Shown one piece after another: positions 16,233-24,913 of a DNA stretch of 64,000 nucleotides (position 1 is the first letter of the stretch; the number at the start of each line of letters is the position of its first letter). Under the pieces are notes generated by a model, which made no database searches, was not told the origin of the DNA, and saw only the letters and a list, made by a program, of their open reading frames with translations. This DNA is from Algimonas ampicilliniresistens (lineage in GTDB: Bacteria; Pseudomonadota; Alphaproteobacteria; Caulobacterales; Maricaulaceae). Location: NCBI RefSeq assembly GCF_030159955.1, contig NZ_BSNK01000002.1, positions 558,001 to 622,000 on the forward strand. Reading direction: 5' to 3'. The position numbers and the translations under genes are program-made.

Positions 16233-16286
16233 GTAGATCGTTATAGTGAATAATCAATGCTATTTATGATTTATATTGATCGTTAC
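16233..16286. promoter_or_regulatory. Divergent LysR/GST regulatory region with GATCGTTA sites
   Basis: The gap between the LysR start (16219) and the GST start (16330) holds GTAGATCGTTATAG at 16233-16246 and ATATTGATCGTTAC at 16273-16286. They share the GATCGTTA core with the three sites before the TetR gene. This suggests that both transcription units of the island belong to one circuit. Confidence 0.5.
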
Positions 16287-16329
16287 CGTTCCCGAATTCG
16301 CACGACGAGTCTCTGAAAGGGAACCGCAT

Positions 16330-16953
16330 ATGAAACTTCATTACAAACCCGGAGCATGCTCAATGGCATCCCATATCATCCTGAACGAACTCGGCGGCTC
16401 GTTCGAACTCGACAAAACAGACACCGATGCGGGCACGACTGAAGCGGGCGAGGATTTCCGCAAAATCAGCCCGAACGGCTATGTTCCGGCTCTGATCACC
16501 GACGATGGTGAGATTATCACGGAAAATCCTGCCGTGCTGCAGTATCTGGCTGATCAGTCACCACATGCCGGGCTTGCACCGCCGAACGGTACGATGGAGC
16601 GCACTCGTCTTCAGGAAGCCCTCAATTTTGTATCGTCTGAGCTCCATACGTCCTTTGGTCCGTTTTTTTCGGGTAAGGAGCTTGACGGCGAAGCAAGGCA
16701 GAAGGCCGAGGCTGGCGTCAACCGCCGCGCCGCGCATATCGAACAGCGCCTTGACGATGGTCGCGCTTATCTCCTCGGGGACACATTCACTGTTGTGGAC
16801 GCATATGCTTTTGTAGTGCTTAACTGGGCAGGTTTTGTCGGTATAAGTCTTGCCGCATATCCCAAAATTCAGGCTTATATGGCGAATATCGCGGCACGTC
16901 CTGCCTCGATCAAGGCGATGGTGGCAGAGGGCCTAATGGAGCAGTCAACATGA
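16330..16953 (+). CDS. Glutathione S-transferase
   Basis: A 207-residue GST of the bacterial beta-like type. The start is the ATG after a GAAAGG site, giving MKLHYKPGACSMASHIILNE, which matches the classic KLYYxPGACSLA N-terminus with the catalytic Cys/Ser region. The thioredoxin-like domain ends near residue 80 (ITENPAVLQYLADQSP), and an all-helical domain follows (LLGDTFTVVDAYAFVVLNW). It conjugates glutathione to electrophiles in the cytoplasm. It opens a five-gene operon with a 4-bp overlap to the next gene. Confidence 0.9.
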   Translation: MKLHYKPGACSMASHIILNELGGSFELDKTDTDAGTTEAGEDFRKISPNGYVPALITDDGEIITENPAVLQYLADQSPHAGLAPPNGTMERTRLQEALNFVSSELHTSFGPFFSGKELDGEARQKAEAGVNRRAAHIEQRLDDGRAYLLGDTFTVVDAYAFVVLNWAGFVGISLAAYPKIQAYMANIAARPASIKAMVAEGLMEQST

Positions 16954-17324
16954 CTGCATTTGCTGCAGTAGCCGGTGTGTTAGAGATCTATTTCGATGGT
17001 CTCTACCATGCCGACATTGACAGGCTGGCACACGCGTTTCACCCAAAAGCCATCTATGCAACGGCGGATGAAACGCCGATGCTATACCGTACAATGGAAG
17101 AGTATTTTCCGGTGGTGGCGAAACGCGTTTCCCCGGCTTCACGTGATGAAACGCGGCGCGACCTTATCGAGTCTATAGAGTTCGCAGGCGAGAATACTGC
17201 CTTTGCCCGTGTGCGCTGTTCCATCGGCTCGAAAGACTTTGTCGACTTGCTGACCCTTGTTCGAACCGATGGCGCATGGTCGATCATGGCCAAGATTTTC
17301 CAAATCACTGAACGCAAGACCTGA
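16950..17324 (+). CDS. NTF2-like (SnoaL/lumazine-binding) protein
   Basis: A 124-residue cone-shaped NTF2-fold protein. The pattern YFDGLYHADIDRLAHAFHP with a following KAIYATAD is typical of the putative lumazine-binding/SnoaL-like group, as is the closing LTLVRTDGAWSIMAKIF. Members are small enzymes or binding proteins acting on hydrophobic or quinone-like compounds. It starts within the GST stop (ATGA) and is followed 12 bp later by a tautomerase gene. It is probably an accessory enzyme of the same degradative step. Confidence 0.75.
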   Translation: MTAFAAVAGVLEIYFDGLYHADIDRLAHAFHPKAIYATADETPMLYRTMEEYFPVVAKRVSPASRDETRRDLIESIEFAGENTAFARVRCSIGSKDFVDLLTLVRTDGAWSIMAKIFQITERKT

Positions 17325-17335
17325 AAGAAACCGAT

Positions 17336-17551
17336 ATGCCCTATGTAAATATCAAGGTAACCCGCGAGGGTGTCACCAATGATCAGAAAGCTGCATTGAT
17401 TAGCGGCGCTACCGACCTATTAGTCAGGGTTCTCGACAAGTCTCCGGCAACGACTTTCGTCGTCATCGACGAAGTGGACCTTGAGGATTGGGGGGTTGGT
17501 GGACTTCCGGTCACACAGTTCAGACGCGAAGTAGCGCAGCGAGAAAAATGA
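17336..17551 (+). CDS. 4-oxalocrotonate tautomerase-family protein
   Basis: A 71-residue protein, the canonical size of 4-OT monomers. It begins MPYVNIKVTREG with the catalytic Pro next to the initiator Met. The helix DQKAALISGATDLLVRVL and the segment TTFVVIDEVDLEDWGVGG match the family (TxVVIxExxxDNWGxGG). It would catalyse keto-enol tautomerisation of an unsaturated acid. Its stop overlaps the next start (ATGA). This is the second tautomerase in the island. Confidence 0.88.
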   Translation: MPYVNIKVTREGVTNDQKAALISGATDLLVRVLDKSPATTFVVIDEVDLEDWGVGGLPVTQFRREVAQREK

Positions 17552-18525
17552 CCCTTCGTACGCCTCTCTGCGACCTGTTCGGCATCGAGCATCCTGTTTT
17601 TCTTGCACCCATGGCGGGCGTTAGCGGCGGCGCTCTTGCCGCCGCAGTGAGTCGATCTGGTGGTCTGGGGTTGATCGGTGGAGGGTATGGCGACGCTGAT
17701 TGGCTCGCTCGTGAGTTCGACGAAGCGGGCGATGCACGGATCGGAGTGGGCTTTATAACTTGGTCTCTGTCGCGCAAGCCGGAGTTGCTGGATCTGGTTC
17801 TCGACCGTGCGCCCGCCGTCCTGATGCTCTCATTTGGTGATGTCCAACCGTTTCTCCCAAAACTTAGGAACACACCGACGAAACTTATACTTCAAGTGCA
17901 GACGCTAGACCAAGCACGAGAAGCTTTGGACGCTGGCGTCGATGCCATTGTGGCACAGGGCACCGAGGCGGGCGGACACGGGGGTAGCAGAGCTACATTG
18001 CCTTTTGTTCCAGCGGTCGTCGATATCGCTAAGGGCATACCAGTCATAGCGGCAGGCGGGATCGCCGATGGGCGTGGTTTGGCTGCAGTTCTGGCTCTCG
18101 GAGCCTCGGGCGCATTATGCGGAACCGGCTTTTTCACCAGCAAAGAATCACTGGCTAGCGAGAATGCTAAGCAGGCCGCTCTACGTGGCACCGGTGACGA
18201 TACCGAGCGCAGCTGCGTATTCGACCTAGTGCGTGGTCTCGATTGGCCAACCAACTGGAACATCCGTGCTATGCGCAATAACTTTACCCAGCGATGGAGC
18301 GAAGACATTCAGGGCCTCAGACAAAACCTTACCGAGGAACAAGCTCGTTTTGAAGCCGCCGGAGCTGAGGATGACACAGATATTGTTCCTGTGATTGTCG
18401 GCGAGGCTACTGATCTCATTCAGGCTATCGAACCAGCGCATGACACGCTTCACAGAATAGTTTCGCAGGCTGAAGATCATTTACGGCGCATCAACAGGTT
18501 TGTTGAGCGGGATAGCAAAGGATAG
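17548..18525 (+). CDS. Nitronate monooxygenase (2-nitropropane dioxygenase family)
   Basis: A 325-residue FMN-dependent TIM-barrel enzyme. The start ATG overlaps the tautomerase stop and gives MTLRTPLCDLFGIEHPVFLA then PMAG, the normal family N-terminus. Other signatures are AIVAQGTEAGGHGG (with the catalytic-site His region) and VIAAGGIADGRGLAAVLALGA, which binds the FMN phosphate. Members oxidise alkyl nitronates or act as related flavin oxidoreductases. Position inside a GST/tautomerase operon suggests detoxification of nitro or other electrophilic compounds. A long frame to 17488 upstream is not supported. Confidence 0.88.
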   Translation: MTLRTPLCDLFGIEHPVFLAPMAGVSGGALAAAVSRSGGLGLIGGGYGDADWLAREFDEAGDARIGVGFITWSLSRKPELLDLVLDRAPAVLMLSFGDVQPFLPKLRNTPTKLILQVQTLDQAREALDAGVDAIVAQGTEAGGHGGSRATLPFVPAVVDIAKGIPVIAAGGIADGRGLAAVLALGASGALCGTGFFTSKESLASENAKQAALRGTGDDTERSCVFDLVRGLDWPTNWNIRAMRNNFTQRWSEDIQGLRQNLTEEQARFEAAGAEDDTDIVPVIVGEATDLIQAIEPAHDTLHRIVSQAEDHLRRINRFVERDSKG

Positions 18526-18530
18526 CGGTG

Positions 18531-18932
18531 ATGAAGAAGATCAAGGGGTTCTGCCTATGCGGCGCCGTATCATTCGAAGTGGTCAATGCTTTCGAGAAAT
18601 TGTTTCTGTGTAGCTGCGACCAGTGCCGCCAAATCACGGGATCGGCGTTTGCATCTAACCTGTTTGTGGCAATTGAAGCGTTCGAGTGGCTAGAAGGCGC
18701 GGACAATATTATCAGCTATCAGGTTCCGGGGCGCGATATTTCCAAGTCGTTCTGCCAGACATGTGGATCCGGTGTCCCTTGGGTGAACGGAGACGGCACG
18801 AAGATTGTCGTCCCGGCCGGATCGCTAAGCGCATCAGTAAATGTGGCCGAACGGCTCAGAATATTTGCGTCGGAGCAACCTGCATGGGCGTCTGAGCTGG
18901 AGCTTGTTTCTTCCCATCTTAGGTTCCCGTGA
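18531..18932 (+). CDS. GFA/CENP-V-family zinc protein
   Basis: A 133-residue protein of the glutathione-dependent formaldehyde-activating (GFA) fold. Zinc-ligand cysteines appear as GFCLCGAVSFE, LCSCDQCRQITGSAF and SFCQTCGSGVPW, the ordered CxCG, CxxCxxxxG and CxxCG sets of the family. Some members bind glutathione-formaldehyde adducts; most have unknown substrates. The ATG at 18531 is used, although the preceding GTG at 18528 is also possible. It is the last gene of the operon and is followed immediately by IS6 debris. Confidence 0.85.
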   Translation: MKKIKGFCLCGAVSFEVVNAFEKLFLCSCDQCRQITGSAFASNLFVAIEAFEWLEGADNIISYQVPGRDISKSFCQTCGSGVPWVNGDGTKIVVPAGSLSASVNVAERLRIFASEQPAWASELELVSSHLRFP

Positions 18933-18965
18933 ACCGAGAACGCAAAGCACATGAACGCCTCTTTG

Positions 18966-19036
18966 GGCATTGTTAGGGAAAAGTGCGTTTGAAGCAATAT
19001 TCCAGGCTCGGTCGATGACCGAGAATGGCATTGCCA
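18966..19036 (+). mobile_element. IS6 left-end remnant
   Basis: GGCATTGTTAGGGAAAAG at 18966, then about 50 bp to ATGACCGAGAAT, reproduces the left end and transposase start of the IS6 copies at 5389 and 12040 (MTQN here reads MTEN). Homology stops at about 19026 in a GGCATTGCCAG sequence that itself looks like another IS end. Only the 5' tip of the element survives. Confidence 0.6.
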
Positions 19037-19454
19037 GCTCAGACTGGTAGCCTGTTCATGTAAACAAAAATGCCTGCCCACTTGCTCTCCTTCCCTGCTG
19101 TCGAAACACAATTTCCCTGATAAAGAGGATCAGGGAAACTATATGAGAACACGATGAATTCAGCGGTTTGTGGGGCGAAGAACAACAGATTCGTGACTAG
19201 ATCGCTGGCGGTGAGAATAGTTCGTAGTAACGGGGGGTGGCCTGAGATCGCGGCTGAAGAGACGCTCAGAGAGATCAAAAGCAGCCCGATACTAGGCTGT
19301 TTTGGAGAGGCATCTCACATCCCTAAATTTGAGATCAACTCGTTTGAACGTAGATGCTGAGTGGTTGTCGATCGATACGTGGGAGGAACACACTTTCCCC
19401 TGACACCGCCCGACAATGCCCTTCGTGAAGATCAACGGCGCTGACGTCAGACAT
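19037..19454. mobile_element. Scrambled IS6 debris, no intact gene
   Basis: CTTTCCCCTGACACCGCCC at 19393-19411 is the reverse complement of an IS6 left end. TTCGTGAAGATCAACGGCG at 19422-19440 matches the internal transposase segment encoding FVKING in the plus direction. So pieces in opposite orientations are juxtaposed. Between 19037 and 19392 I see only short frames without family features, including one from 19154 whose reality I doubt. Confidence 0.5.
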
Positions 19455-20501
19455 TTATAGGGTCTTCTTTGGCTGACCACCATAGGTCGTCATGACCTGA
19501 GTGTCGGAAAGTTCAGCGACTTTTGAATTTTTGCCTCTTATCAAATCTCTGAATGCGGCTGTGTAATATTTGAATGTGGCCATCCTCAAAAGGATAATCA
19601 GGCCTGTAAAGTCATAACGCGAACGCGGGACGACGCGGTGCGGCGCCCCAATCGTAGCGTCGAGATTTTCCACCTCATGCCACCACATGGTCGGATTGTA
19701 GAGGAGGTCGCCGGGCTGAAGTTCGACTTCGTACATATCGATCTTTTCGAACAAGGGGTATTGACCGGGGTCGTAATCCTTAGATGTGATGGGCGAAATG
19801 ACGGCTGCCGACTCTCTTTGACGACCAAATGTCGGATACATAGCAAGACTGTTGCGTGGGTCGATCAGACGCCAGAGCTTTCGACCCTGGACCATGAGAA
19901 AATAATTGTCCGCCGGGGCAGCGTGGAAGTTTGATCCAGTCTTGGCCGCGCCGATAAAAAATTCATCCTTAATGATGTCGACCTGCGCGATCTTTTCGAT
20001 TCGGGAGGTCTGAGTGTGTTCCGATAACTCAGGATAGGCCCCGAAAATTTCCGTTGCAGCTACCGTGTAGATGCTTTTCCCCGACTCAATATCTTCGATG
20101 ACGTCCGCAAGCGGTCGGTGTGTCAGGGAACGGTAGATAGCCCCCGACTTCAGATTGGCATTGGGGTGTACAGGAACCATGGCGTTGCCGTAGTTCGAGC
20201 TTAAATTTTCGAGTGTCAAAAGGTCAGGATCGGCGAAGCCGCGAATGACGATCGGAAAGGTTTCGCGCCTCGACATCGACTTGATGATCGCGGCATCGAA
20301 TGTGTCGGGTGTGAATTCTCGTACGGGTAAGACCCGCCCTTTGGGCAAGTCTCGCGCATTCGCGTGGAGGCGATCAAGGCATCGTTTTTCCCACTTGAGA
20401 AATAGGTTTTGCGTGTTAGCCAGATGACGACAAAGATAGATAAATCTGAGCGATAATGGAAATCTGATGAAGGCCTGTTGCGCCACTGTATTCAAGCCCA
20501 C
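19455..20501 (-). CDS. Cupin-like (JmjC/cupin_8) protein
   Basis: A 348-residue protein of the cupin-like/JmjC type. The core resembles Fe(II)/2-oxoglutarate hydroxylases: SNFHAAPADNYFLMVQGRKL then WRLIDP, and further on LQPGDLLYNPTMWWHEVEN with the distal His. The usual HxD metal motif is HAA here, so the acidic ligand is either absent or supplied by the Asp three residues later. Activity is therefore uncertain. A GTG start at 20501 is used. It is divergent from the WecD-like gene, with only 41 bp between them. In a glycan locus it may hydroxylate a lipid or sugar precursor (inference). Confidence 0.7.
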   Translation of the reverse strand: MGLNTVAQQAFIRFPLSLRFIYLCRHLANTQNLFLKWEKRCLDRLHANARDLPKGRVLPVREFTPDTFDAAIIKSMSRRETFPIVIRGFADPDLLTLENLSSNYGNAMVPVHPNANLKSGAIYRSLTHRPLADVIEDIESGKSIYTVAATEIFGAYPELSEHTQTSRIEKIAQVDIIKDEFFIGAAKTGSNFHAAPADNYFLMVQGRKLWRLIDPRNSLAMYPTFGRQRESAAVISPITSKDYDPGQYPLFEKIDMYEVELQPGDLLYNPTMWWHEVENLDATIGAPHRVVPRSRYDFTGLIILLRMATFKYYTAAFRDLIRGKNSKVAELSDTQVMTTYGGQPKKTL

Positions 20502-20542
20502 CAGTTAAGTGATTTAGACTGTCCAAGATCGGAGCATAAAAC

Positions 20543-21340
20543 TTGCGAGTCGTAAATGCATGTTACCAATTTCTAGATTGGGATAGTGTTTTTTTTGGAT
20601 TCCGCGTAGGGCAAGCCGACCTTTCCAAAGGGTCGGCAAGATTGCTGGATGACGCCTTGCAGTCTGCTCTGCGTGATGATGTGTCCCTGCTGGTCGTCCA
20701 TGCCGACGAAGCGATCCGCGAAAAACTGCCCTATTCCATGCTCCTAGCCGACAAGCCCGTCACCTATGAAATCGATTACCGAAAGAATCATTTCTGGAAA
20801 CGTCACATAGACAGCCCTGTCCGGGCCTATGCTGGCTTTGATAGCCGCGCGAAACTGGACAGGCTAGCCATGATGGCGGGGGAACATTCGCGTTATTATT
20901 TCGACACGCTATTTCCCAAGGCTGACGCGGACCGACTCTTTGTTACGTGGGTGGATCGCGCGCTGAATAATCCGGATCAGACGATTCACGTCGCGAGCGA
21001 CCCGCTGGATGGGATTGTCGCAATGCTGATCTCGCGGGTTCTTCATATAGATGGCAGAACGGTCGGCAATCCGGCGTTGCTTTCCGTTGTCCCTGAATGG
21101 AGAGGCCGGAACTTCACACAACAATTCTGCAAGGCGTCGTGTGACTGGTTTCTGGAAAGAGACGTCACGTATGGACAGGTGGTGACTCAAAGCCGCAATC
21201 ACGTGGCGCGCGCTATCTACGAGTCGCTCAACTGGACGCTAAGGTCGGAACGTTACTGCTATCATATCTGGTTGCGGCCCTTAGACCGACCACAGACTCG
21301 TGCGGCTAAATTTGAGGCGTACCCTGAGAAAGTCCGGTGA
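20543..21340 (+). CDS. WecD-like GNAT acetyltransferase
   Basis: A 265-residue protein from a TTG start. The N-terminus FLDWDSVFFGFRVGQ carries the WDSxFFGxRxG pattern of WecD/RffC, the dTDP-4-amino-4,6-dideoxygalactose acetyltransferase. The C-terminal GNAT fold has the acetyl-CoA loop region ALLSVVPEWRGRNFTQQFCK and the closing HVARAIYESLNWTL. With the WecE-like transaminase at 25855, the pair could make dTDP-Fuc4NAc or a related N-acyl sugar. It is followed one base later by the membrane protein gene. Confidence 0.75.
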   Translation: MRVVNACYQFLDWDSVFFGFRVGQADLSKGSARLLDDALQSALRDDVSLLVVHADEAIREKLPYSMLLADKPVTYEIDYRKNHFWKRHIDSPVRAYAGFDSRAKLDRLAMMAGEHSRYYFDTLFPKADADRLFVTWVDRALNNPDQTIHVASDPLDGIVAMLISRVLHIDGRTVGNPALLSVVPEWRGRNFTQQFCKASCDWFLERDVTYGQVVTQSRNHVARAIYESLNWTLRSERYCYHIWLRPLDRPQTRAAKFEAYPEKVR

Positions 21341-21341
21341 A

Positions 21342-22817
21342 ATGAGGCCCTTTGGATTTTACGATGCAGGACGGTGGCGGACGAAATTTGAATGGAGAAC
21401 ATTCATCGCCTTAGTCACGATCCTCGTCGTGACAAATATTGGCTATCGTTGGTTAGCAATGCCACCGGAATACGAGTGGGGCCCCCTTTCATTTGTCATG
21501 AATCCGGAAACAGTCGACACTATTTCCTCCTATTGGGACACCAACTTCTGGCGACTTTTTCTGCCGATCGATATGGGCGGAAACCGCTATAGCTGGTCGC
21601 CAATCATGATCATTACAGCCACCTTCCTATGGAACACCTTCTCTCCGGCGACGGTTTATTTCATCTTCACAAGCCTGCATGTTGCGAGCTTTGCGACTGT
21701 GGCCTACACTTTTACTCGATCATTGCTTTTCACAGCTGTGCTGGGCTTCATGGTCAGCCTGTCGACCAGTCTGAATTACGGTATGGTCTACGGCATGGCC
21801 TCGACCATCCACTTGTTTTTAGCTTTTGCAGCGATCACGGCATTCGTTTCGATCCGGTATCTTACACACGCCTCGACCTCCTATAAATGGGTTGCCGGGC
21901 TTGTGCTCAGCTGGATCTTTCTGGCTTTGTGTTTCGAATTTTGGGTCAATCTGGCAATCCCGACCATTCTGTCGGCAATCCTGATCCATGTCTGGGCCCG
22001 CAGGACGGATCATGCCGACCTCAGAAAACGGTCGGCCATCGTGGCGCTTAGCGTGTTTGGCGTGTTGCTTGTCTATATCGCGGCGCGGCTCCAATTTGCC
22101 GGGCAGCATGTCATGCATGGACATGAAAACGAAATGGTCTTTAGCTATGATCATCTGCTCCTGGCGGTGGAGGATATGTTTATCAATTATCTGACCTATC
22201 TTCACATGGTGATCACATCGATCCTTCCTGGTTTTCTGTCCTTCTCTCCCAGCTACACCTATATCGGACCGGAGACGATCCTGGCGGGTCAGAATGGGTA
22301 TCACAGCCTAAAAACCGATCTCGTCATTTTCAGCCACCTGACATCGTGGCGGTTTCTGGCTGGCGCCTATTGTGTCGGATTTCTGATGTTAAGCTATAGG
22401 ATTCTGATCTCCGCTTTTTCGTCGCGGTCCGCGAATGCGCTCATCCCGTTGGTATTCGTCATCATAGTTCTTGCCGGCTTCGTGACTTATATTCCGATAA
22501 AGATGCGCCCCATGCATCTGACGGCGATGTTGGGCTACAAAGCGATCATATCGTCGAGCGGTTTCCTTATTCTCATAGCTTGGCTTTTCTACACAGCGCC
22601 AGCCTGGGCCAAATCCGAATTCATCCGCAAGGCCTTCATCATAGTTCTGCCGTGCTTCGTTGTTTTGGCGGCGTTCACACGTCCCGCCGTAGAGCGTGCC
22701 GGACTGGAAGCGGTCGGATTGGGCAGCGTCAGTGATCCGTTTTGGTGGCTTGGAGACCCGGCTCCAGAACCTGTGCAAGAACCTGCGTCAGGCCCGGCTC
22801 AAGAGCCCAATCCATGA
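21342..22817 (+). CDS. Polytopic membrane protein, possible GT-C glycosyltransferase
   Basis: A 491-residue protein with about 10-12 hydrophobic helices. The start ATG directly follows the WecD-like stop; an overlapping longer frame is less likely. After TM1 comes a periplasmic segment (NPETVDTISSYWDTNFWRLF) in the place where GT-C enzymes carry acidic catalytic residues, but no definitive motif is seen. The C-terminal tail has a proline-glutamate repeat (PAPEPVQEPASGPAQEPNP). It could be a lipid-linked sugar transferase or a polysaccharide polymerase. It overlaps the GT2 gene by 4 bp. Confidence 0.65.
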   Translation: MRPFGFYDAGRWRTKFEWRTFIALVTILVVTNIGYRWLAMPPEYEWGPLSFVMNPETVDTISSYWDTNFWRLFLPIDMGGNRYSWSPIMIITATFLWNTFSPATVYFIFTSLHVASFATVAYTFTRSLLFTAVLGFMVSLSTSLNYGMVYGMASTIHLFLAFAAITAFVSIRYLTHASTSYKWVAGLVLSWIFLALCFEFWVNLAIPTILSAILIHVWARRTDHADLRKRSAIVALSVFGVLLVYIAARLQFAGQHVMHGHENEMVFSYDHLLLAVEDMFINYLTYLHMVITSILPGFLSFSPSYTYIGPETILAGQNGYHSLKTDLVIFSHLTSWRFLAGAYCVGFLMLSYRILISAFSSRSANALIPLVFVIIVLAGFVTYIPIKMRPMHLTAMLGYKAIISSSGFLILIAWLFYTAPAWAKSEFIRKAFIIVLPCFVVLAAFTRPAVERAGLEAVGLGSVSDPFWWLGDPAPEPVQEPASGPAQEPNP

Positions 22818-23764
22818 CGCGCGCGGCGCCCCGCCTCTGCCGGCTCTCGATCGTCTCGACACTATATAAATCGGAACATGGACTGCAGGAATTTCTGGAC
22901 CGATGTCTGCGCCTGGGCAAAGCCTTTGGCGAAGCATTCGAGATCATTCTCGTCGATGACGGCAGTCCGGATCGGTCCGCCGACATCGTAAAGTCCTATA
23001 TTCAGATCCACGATTCTATCACTCTGATCGTGCTGTCACGAAATTTCGGGCAACATCAAGCCGTTCGAACGGGTCTGGAACATGCATCGGGCGAGCTGGT
23101 GTTCGTTCTGGATTCCGACCTCGAGGAAGACCCGGATTGCTTTCAAGACCTGCACACGGCCATAACCCAGAATAACGCCGATCTGGCATACGGCGTTCGC
23201 GACATGAGCGGGACGGCCGCCCTGCGGAAGATCCCGTCCACGGCCTTCTACAAGCTGTTCAATTTCCTGTCCGCCCATCCGGTGGAACCAAACATGACGG
23301 CAGCTCGCCTCATGACACGTCCCTTCCTCGATGCTTTTTTGACGATGGAAGAACGATCGGCCTTTCTGCCCGGCCTATTCAGCTATACGGGTTTTACGCA
23401 GGTCACAGTCCCAATTGTGAAACCCGATAGCGCCACCACCTCGTACACACTGTTTCGCCGAACCTCATTGGCTGTGAAGGCGCTGACCTCGTTTTCTAGC
23501 CGACCTCTGCATTTCGTTCTTGCTATCGGGCTGTTGCTGTCGCTCGCCGTCCTGATTGCCGCTCTGGTCGTGTTGGTCACAGCCGTGGTGGAGAGACAAT
23601 TGCCCACACTGTCCATGGCAATCCTTCTGTCGATCTGGGCCATCGGGGGTTTGCTGACGAGCACTATCGGCTTGGTCGGGCTCTATACGTCACGTATCTT
23701 TGACGAAATCAAGGCGCGTCCCAATACCATCATCCGGTCTGTGTACCGCAAGAATTCTGACTAG
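22814..23764 (+). CDS. Glycosyltransferase family 2 with C-terminal membrane helices
   Basis: A 316-residue GT2 enzyme of the dolichyl/undecaprenyl-phosphate sugar transferase type. The GT-A domain starts IVSTLYKSEHGLQEF and has EIILVDDGSPDRSADIV, LSRNFGQHQAVRTGLEHASG, and FVLDSDLEEDPDCF with the DxD-like metal site. Two helices follow near residues 235-300, as in GtrB/ArnC-like proteins. It would transfer a sugar from a nucleotide to polyprenyl phosphate. The preceding polytopic protein may then use that donor. The start overlaps the preceding stop as ATGA. Confidence 0.88.
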   Translation: MTRAAPRLCRLSIVSTLYKSEHGLQEFLDRCLRLGKAFGEAFEIILVDDGSPDRSADIVKSYIQIHDSITLIVLSRNFGQHQAVRTGLEHASGELVFVLDSDLEEDPDCFQDLHTAITQNNADLAYGVRDMSGTAALRKIPSTAFYKLFNFLSAHPVEPNMTAARLMTRPFLDAFLTMEERSAFLPGLFSYTGFTQVTVPIVKPDSATTSYTLFRRTSLAVKALTSFSSRPLHFVLAIGLLLSLAVLIAALVVLVTAVVERQLPTLSMAILLSIWAIGGLLTSTIGLVGLYTSRIFDEIKARPNTIIRSVYRKNSD

Positions 23765-23791
23765 TGAGCACAAGCGAAGTCGGGCTGACCT

Positions 23792-24604
23792 TCACCGTCT
23801 ATCTATGTGGATCGCCATGTAGGGATGGAACCGATCCGGAAGTGCCCTCCAGATCCTGTGCAGTCCCTTGGCCTGAACAAACCCGACAAGCGGACCTAGG
23901 ATAGCGTGTCGATCGGCCAAGTGCCGGTCGGTTGCGAAACGGTCGAACATGCGGATCGTCGCGCTCCTGTCGAACGTCAGGTCGATCCCTTGTACGCGGG
24001 CGAACCGTCCGACCTCGGACGCCTTGATGAAGTTCAGCGAGTCCCACAGACCGTCGCACCGATGCTCCGCCTCGTATCGAGCTATGCTCCGCCCGAACAG
24101 CCGCCGGGTTGCAGTGGTCGATCCCAAGATCGGAATGCCGAAATGGGATTCGTAGGGGATGTTGTAATTCGGACATAGAATGATGGCCCTGCCCCCCGTC
24201 TTCAGCAGTGAGAGCGTCTTCAGCACCCCCGACCTCCAATCGTCCAGATGTTCGAATGTATTCAGCGACCAGATAAAATCGAACCCCTCTTCCGGCTCGA
24301 AGTCATAGAGGGTCGTGCGCTCGATCGACATGTTCGAAAGGCCCTGACGGCCGACAGCGTCTAGAATGGGTTCGCTGAGGGAAAAGGTCTGGGACAGGGG
24401 TTCGAGAGCCGTGATGGACGCGACCCTGCTCGCGGCCATGGCGGACAAAAGGCACGACCCTGCCCCGATTTCCAGACAGCGATCATTGGGCTTTACATAC
24501 GGGCTAACCTCGTCCCAACCGAAGCGCGCTTCGGCTTCTAGAACATCGAGAACGGAAGTCGAGACCGCTTCGGTACGCGTCAACGCATCCAATGTGTCAC
24601 GCAA
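23792..24604 (-). CDS. SAM-dependent methyltransferase
   Basis: A 270-residue class I methyltransferase. Motif I is visible as CLEIGAGSCLLSAMAA, the acidic loop as ITALEPLSQ, and motif IV/post-I as FDFIWSLNTFEHLDDW followed by LLKTGGRAIILCPNY. A TTG start at 24604 is used, since no ATG or GTG occurs in the open frame before a TAA about 35 codons upstream. It points opposite to its neighbours. It may methylate a sugar or lipid of the surface glycan; the substrate is not evident. Confidence 0.8.
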   Translation of the reverse strand: MRDTLDALTRTEAVSTSVLDVLEAEARFGWDEVSPYVKPNDRCLEIGAGSCLLSAMAASRVASITALEPLSQTFSLSEPILDAVGRQGLSNMSIERTTLYDFEPEEGFDFIWSLNTFEHLDDWRSGVLKTLSLLKTGGRAIILCPNYNIPYESHFGIPILGSTTATRRLFGRSIARYEAEHRCDGLWDSLNFIKASEVGRFARVQGIDLTFDRSATIRMFDRFATDRHLADRHAILGPLVGFVQAKGLHRIWRALPDRFHPYMAIHIDRR

Positions 24605-24913
24605 TGCACCCGGAAGACTGTCACAAAGGACGGAAGGAAAAGCGGAGCCTATGGTGTACCTCAGGGTGACGACATCAACGAACGGGCGAACATAACGGCC
24701 TTTCGATTACCGCGTCGCGCGCGTCAGTCCAGAACATTGCGGGCCAGGCGAAACTTCGTAGCTCAACTTAATAAATTCAGCCCTCGATTGCAATCAACTC
24801 GTCGGGCAAGGATGCTAGCGTGCCGGAAAGGGCTTACCTGTTTTCCGCCTTGATTCGACCTGGCTTGGCCTGCTCTGAGACGCGGGCGATCCTGCAACGA
24901 AGAAAGAACCGCT
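24605..24913. other. Divergent intergenic region
   Basis: It separates the leftward methyltransferase from the rightward oxygenase and should contain both promoters. I see no clear -35/-10 pair, repeat or stem-loop. The minus frame stays open for part of the region without a usual start codon. Confidence 0.4.

Noticed and set aside
19154-19360. 68-residue frame between IS6 fragments
   Set aside because: No family resemblance, no clear ribosome site, and it lies in scrambled IS debris.
12040-19440. Intact composite transposon with two functional IS6 ends
   Set aside because: The left IS6 has a frameshift, a stop and a lost catalytic Glu, and the right side holds only scrambled fragments; at most it is a relic.
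22742-22813. Upstream start for the GT2 glycosyltransferase
   Set aside because: The extension would overlap the proline-rich tail of the preceding gene; the ATG at 22814 gives the normal GT2 N-terminus and an ATGA overlap.
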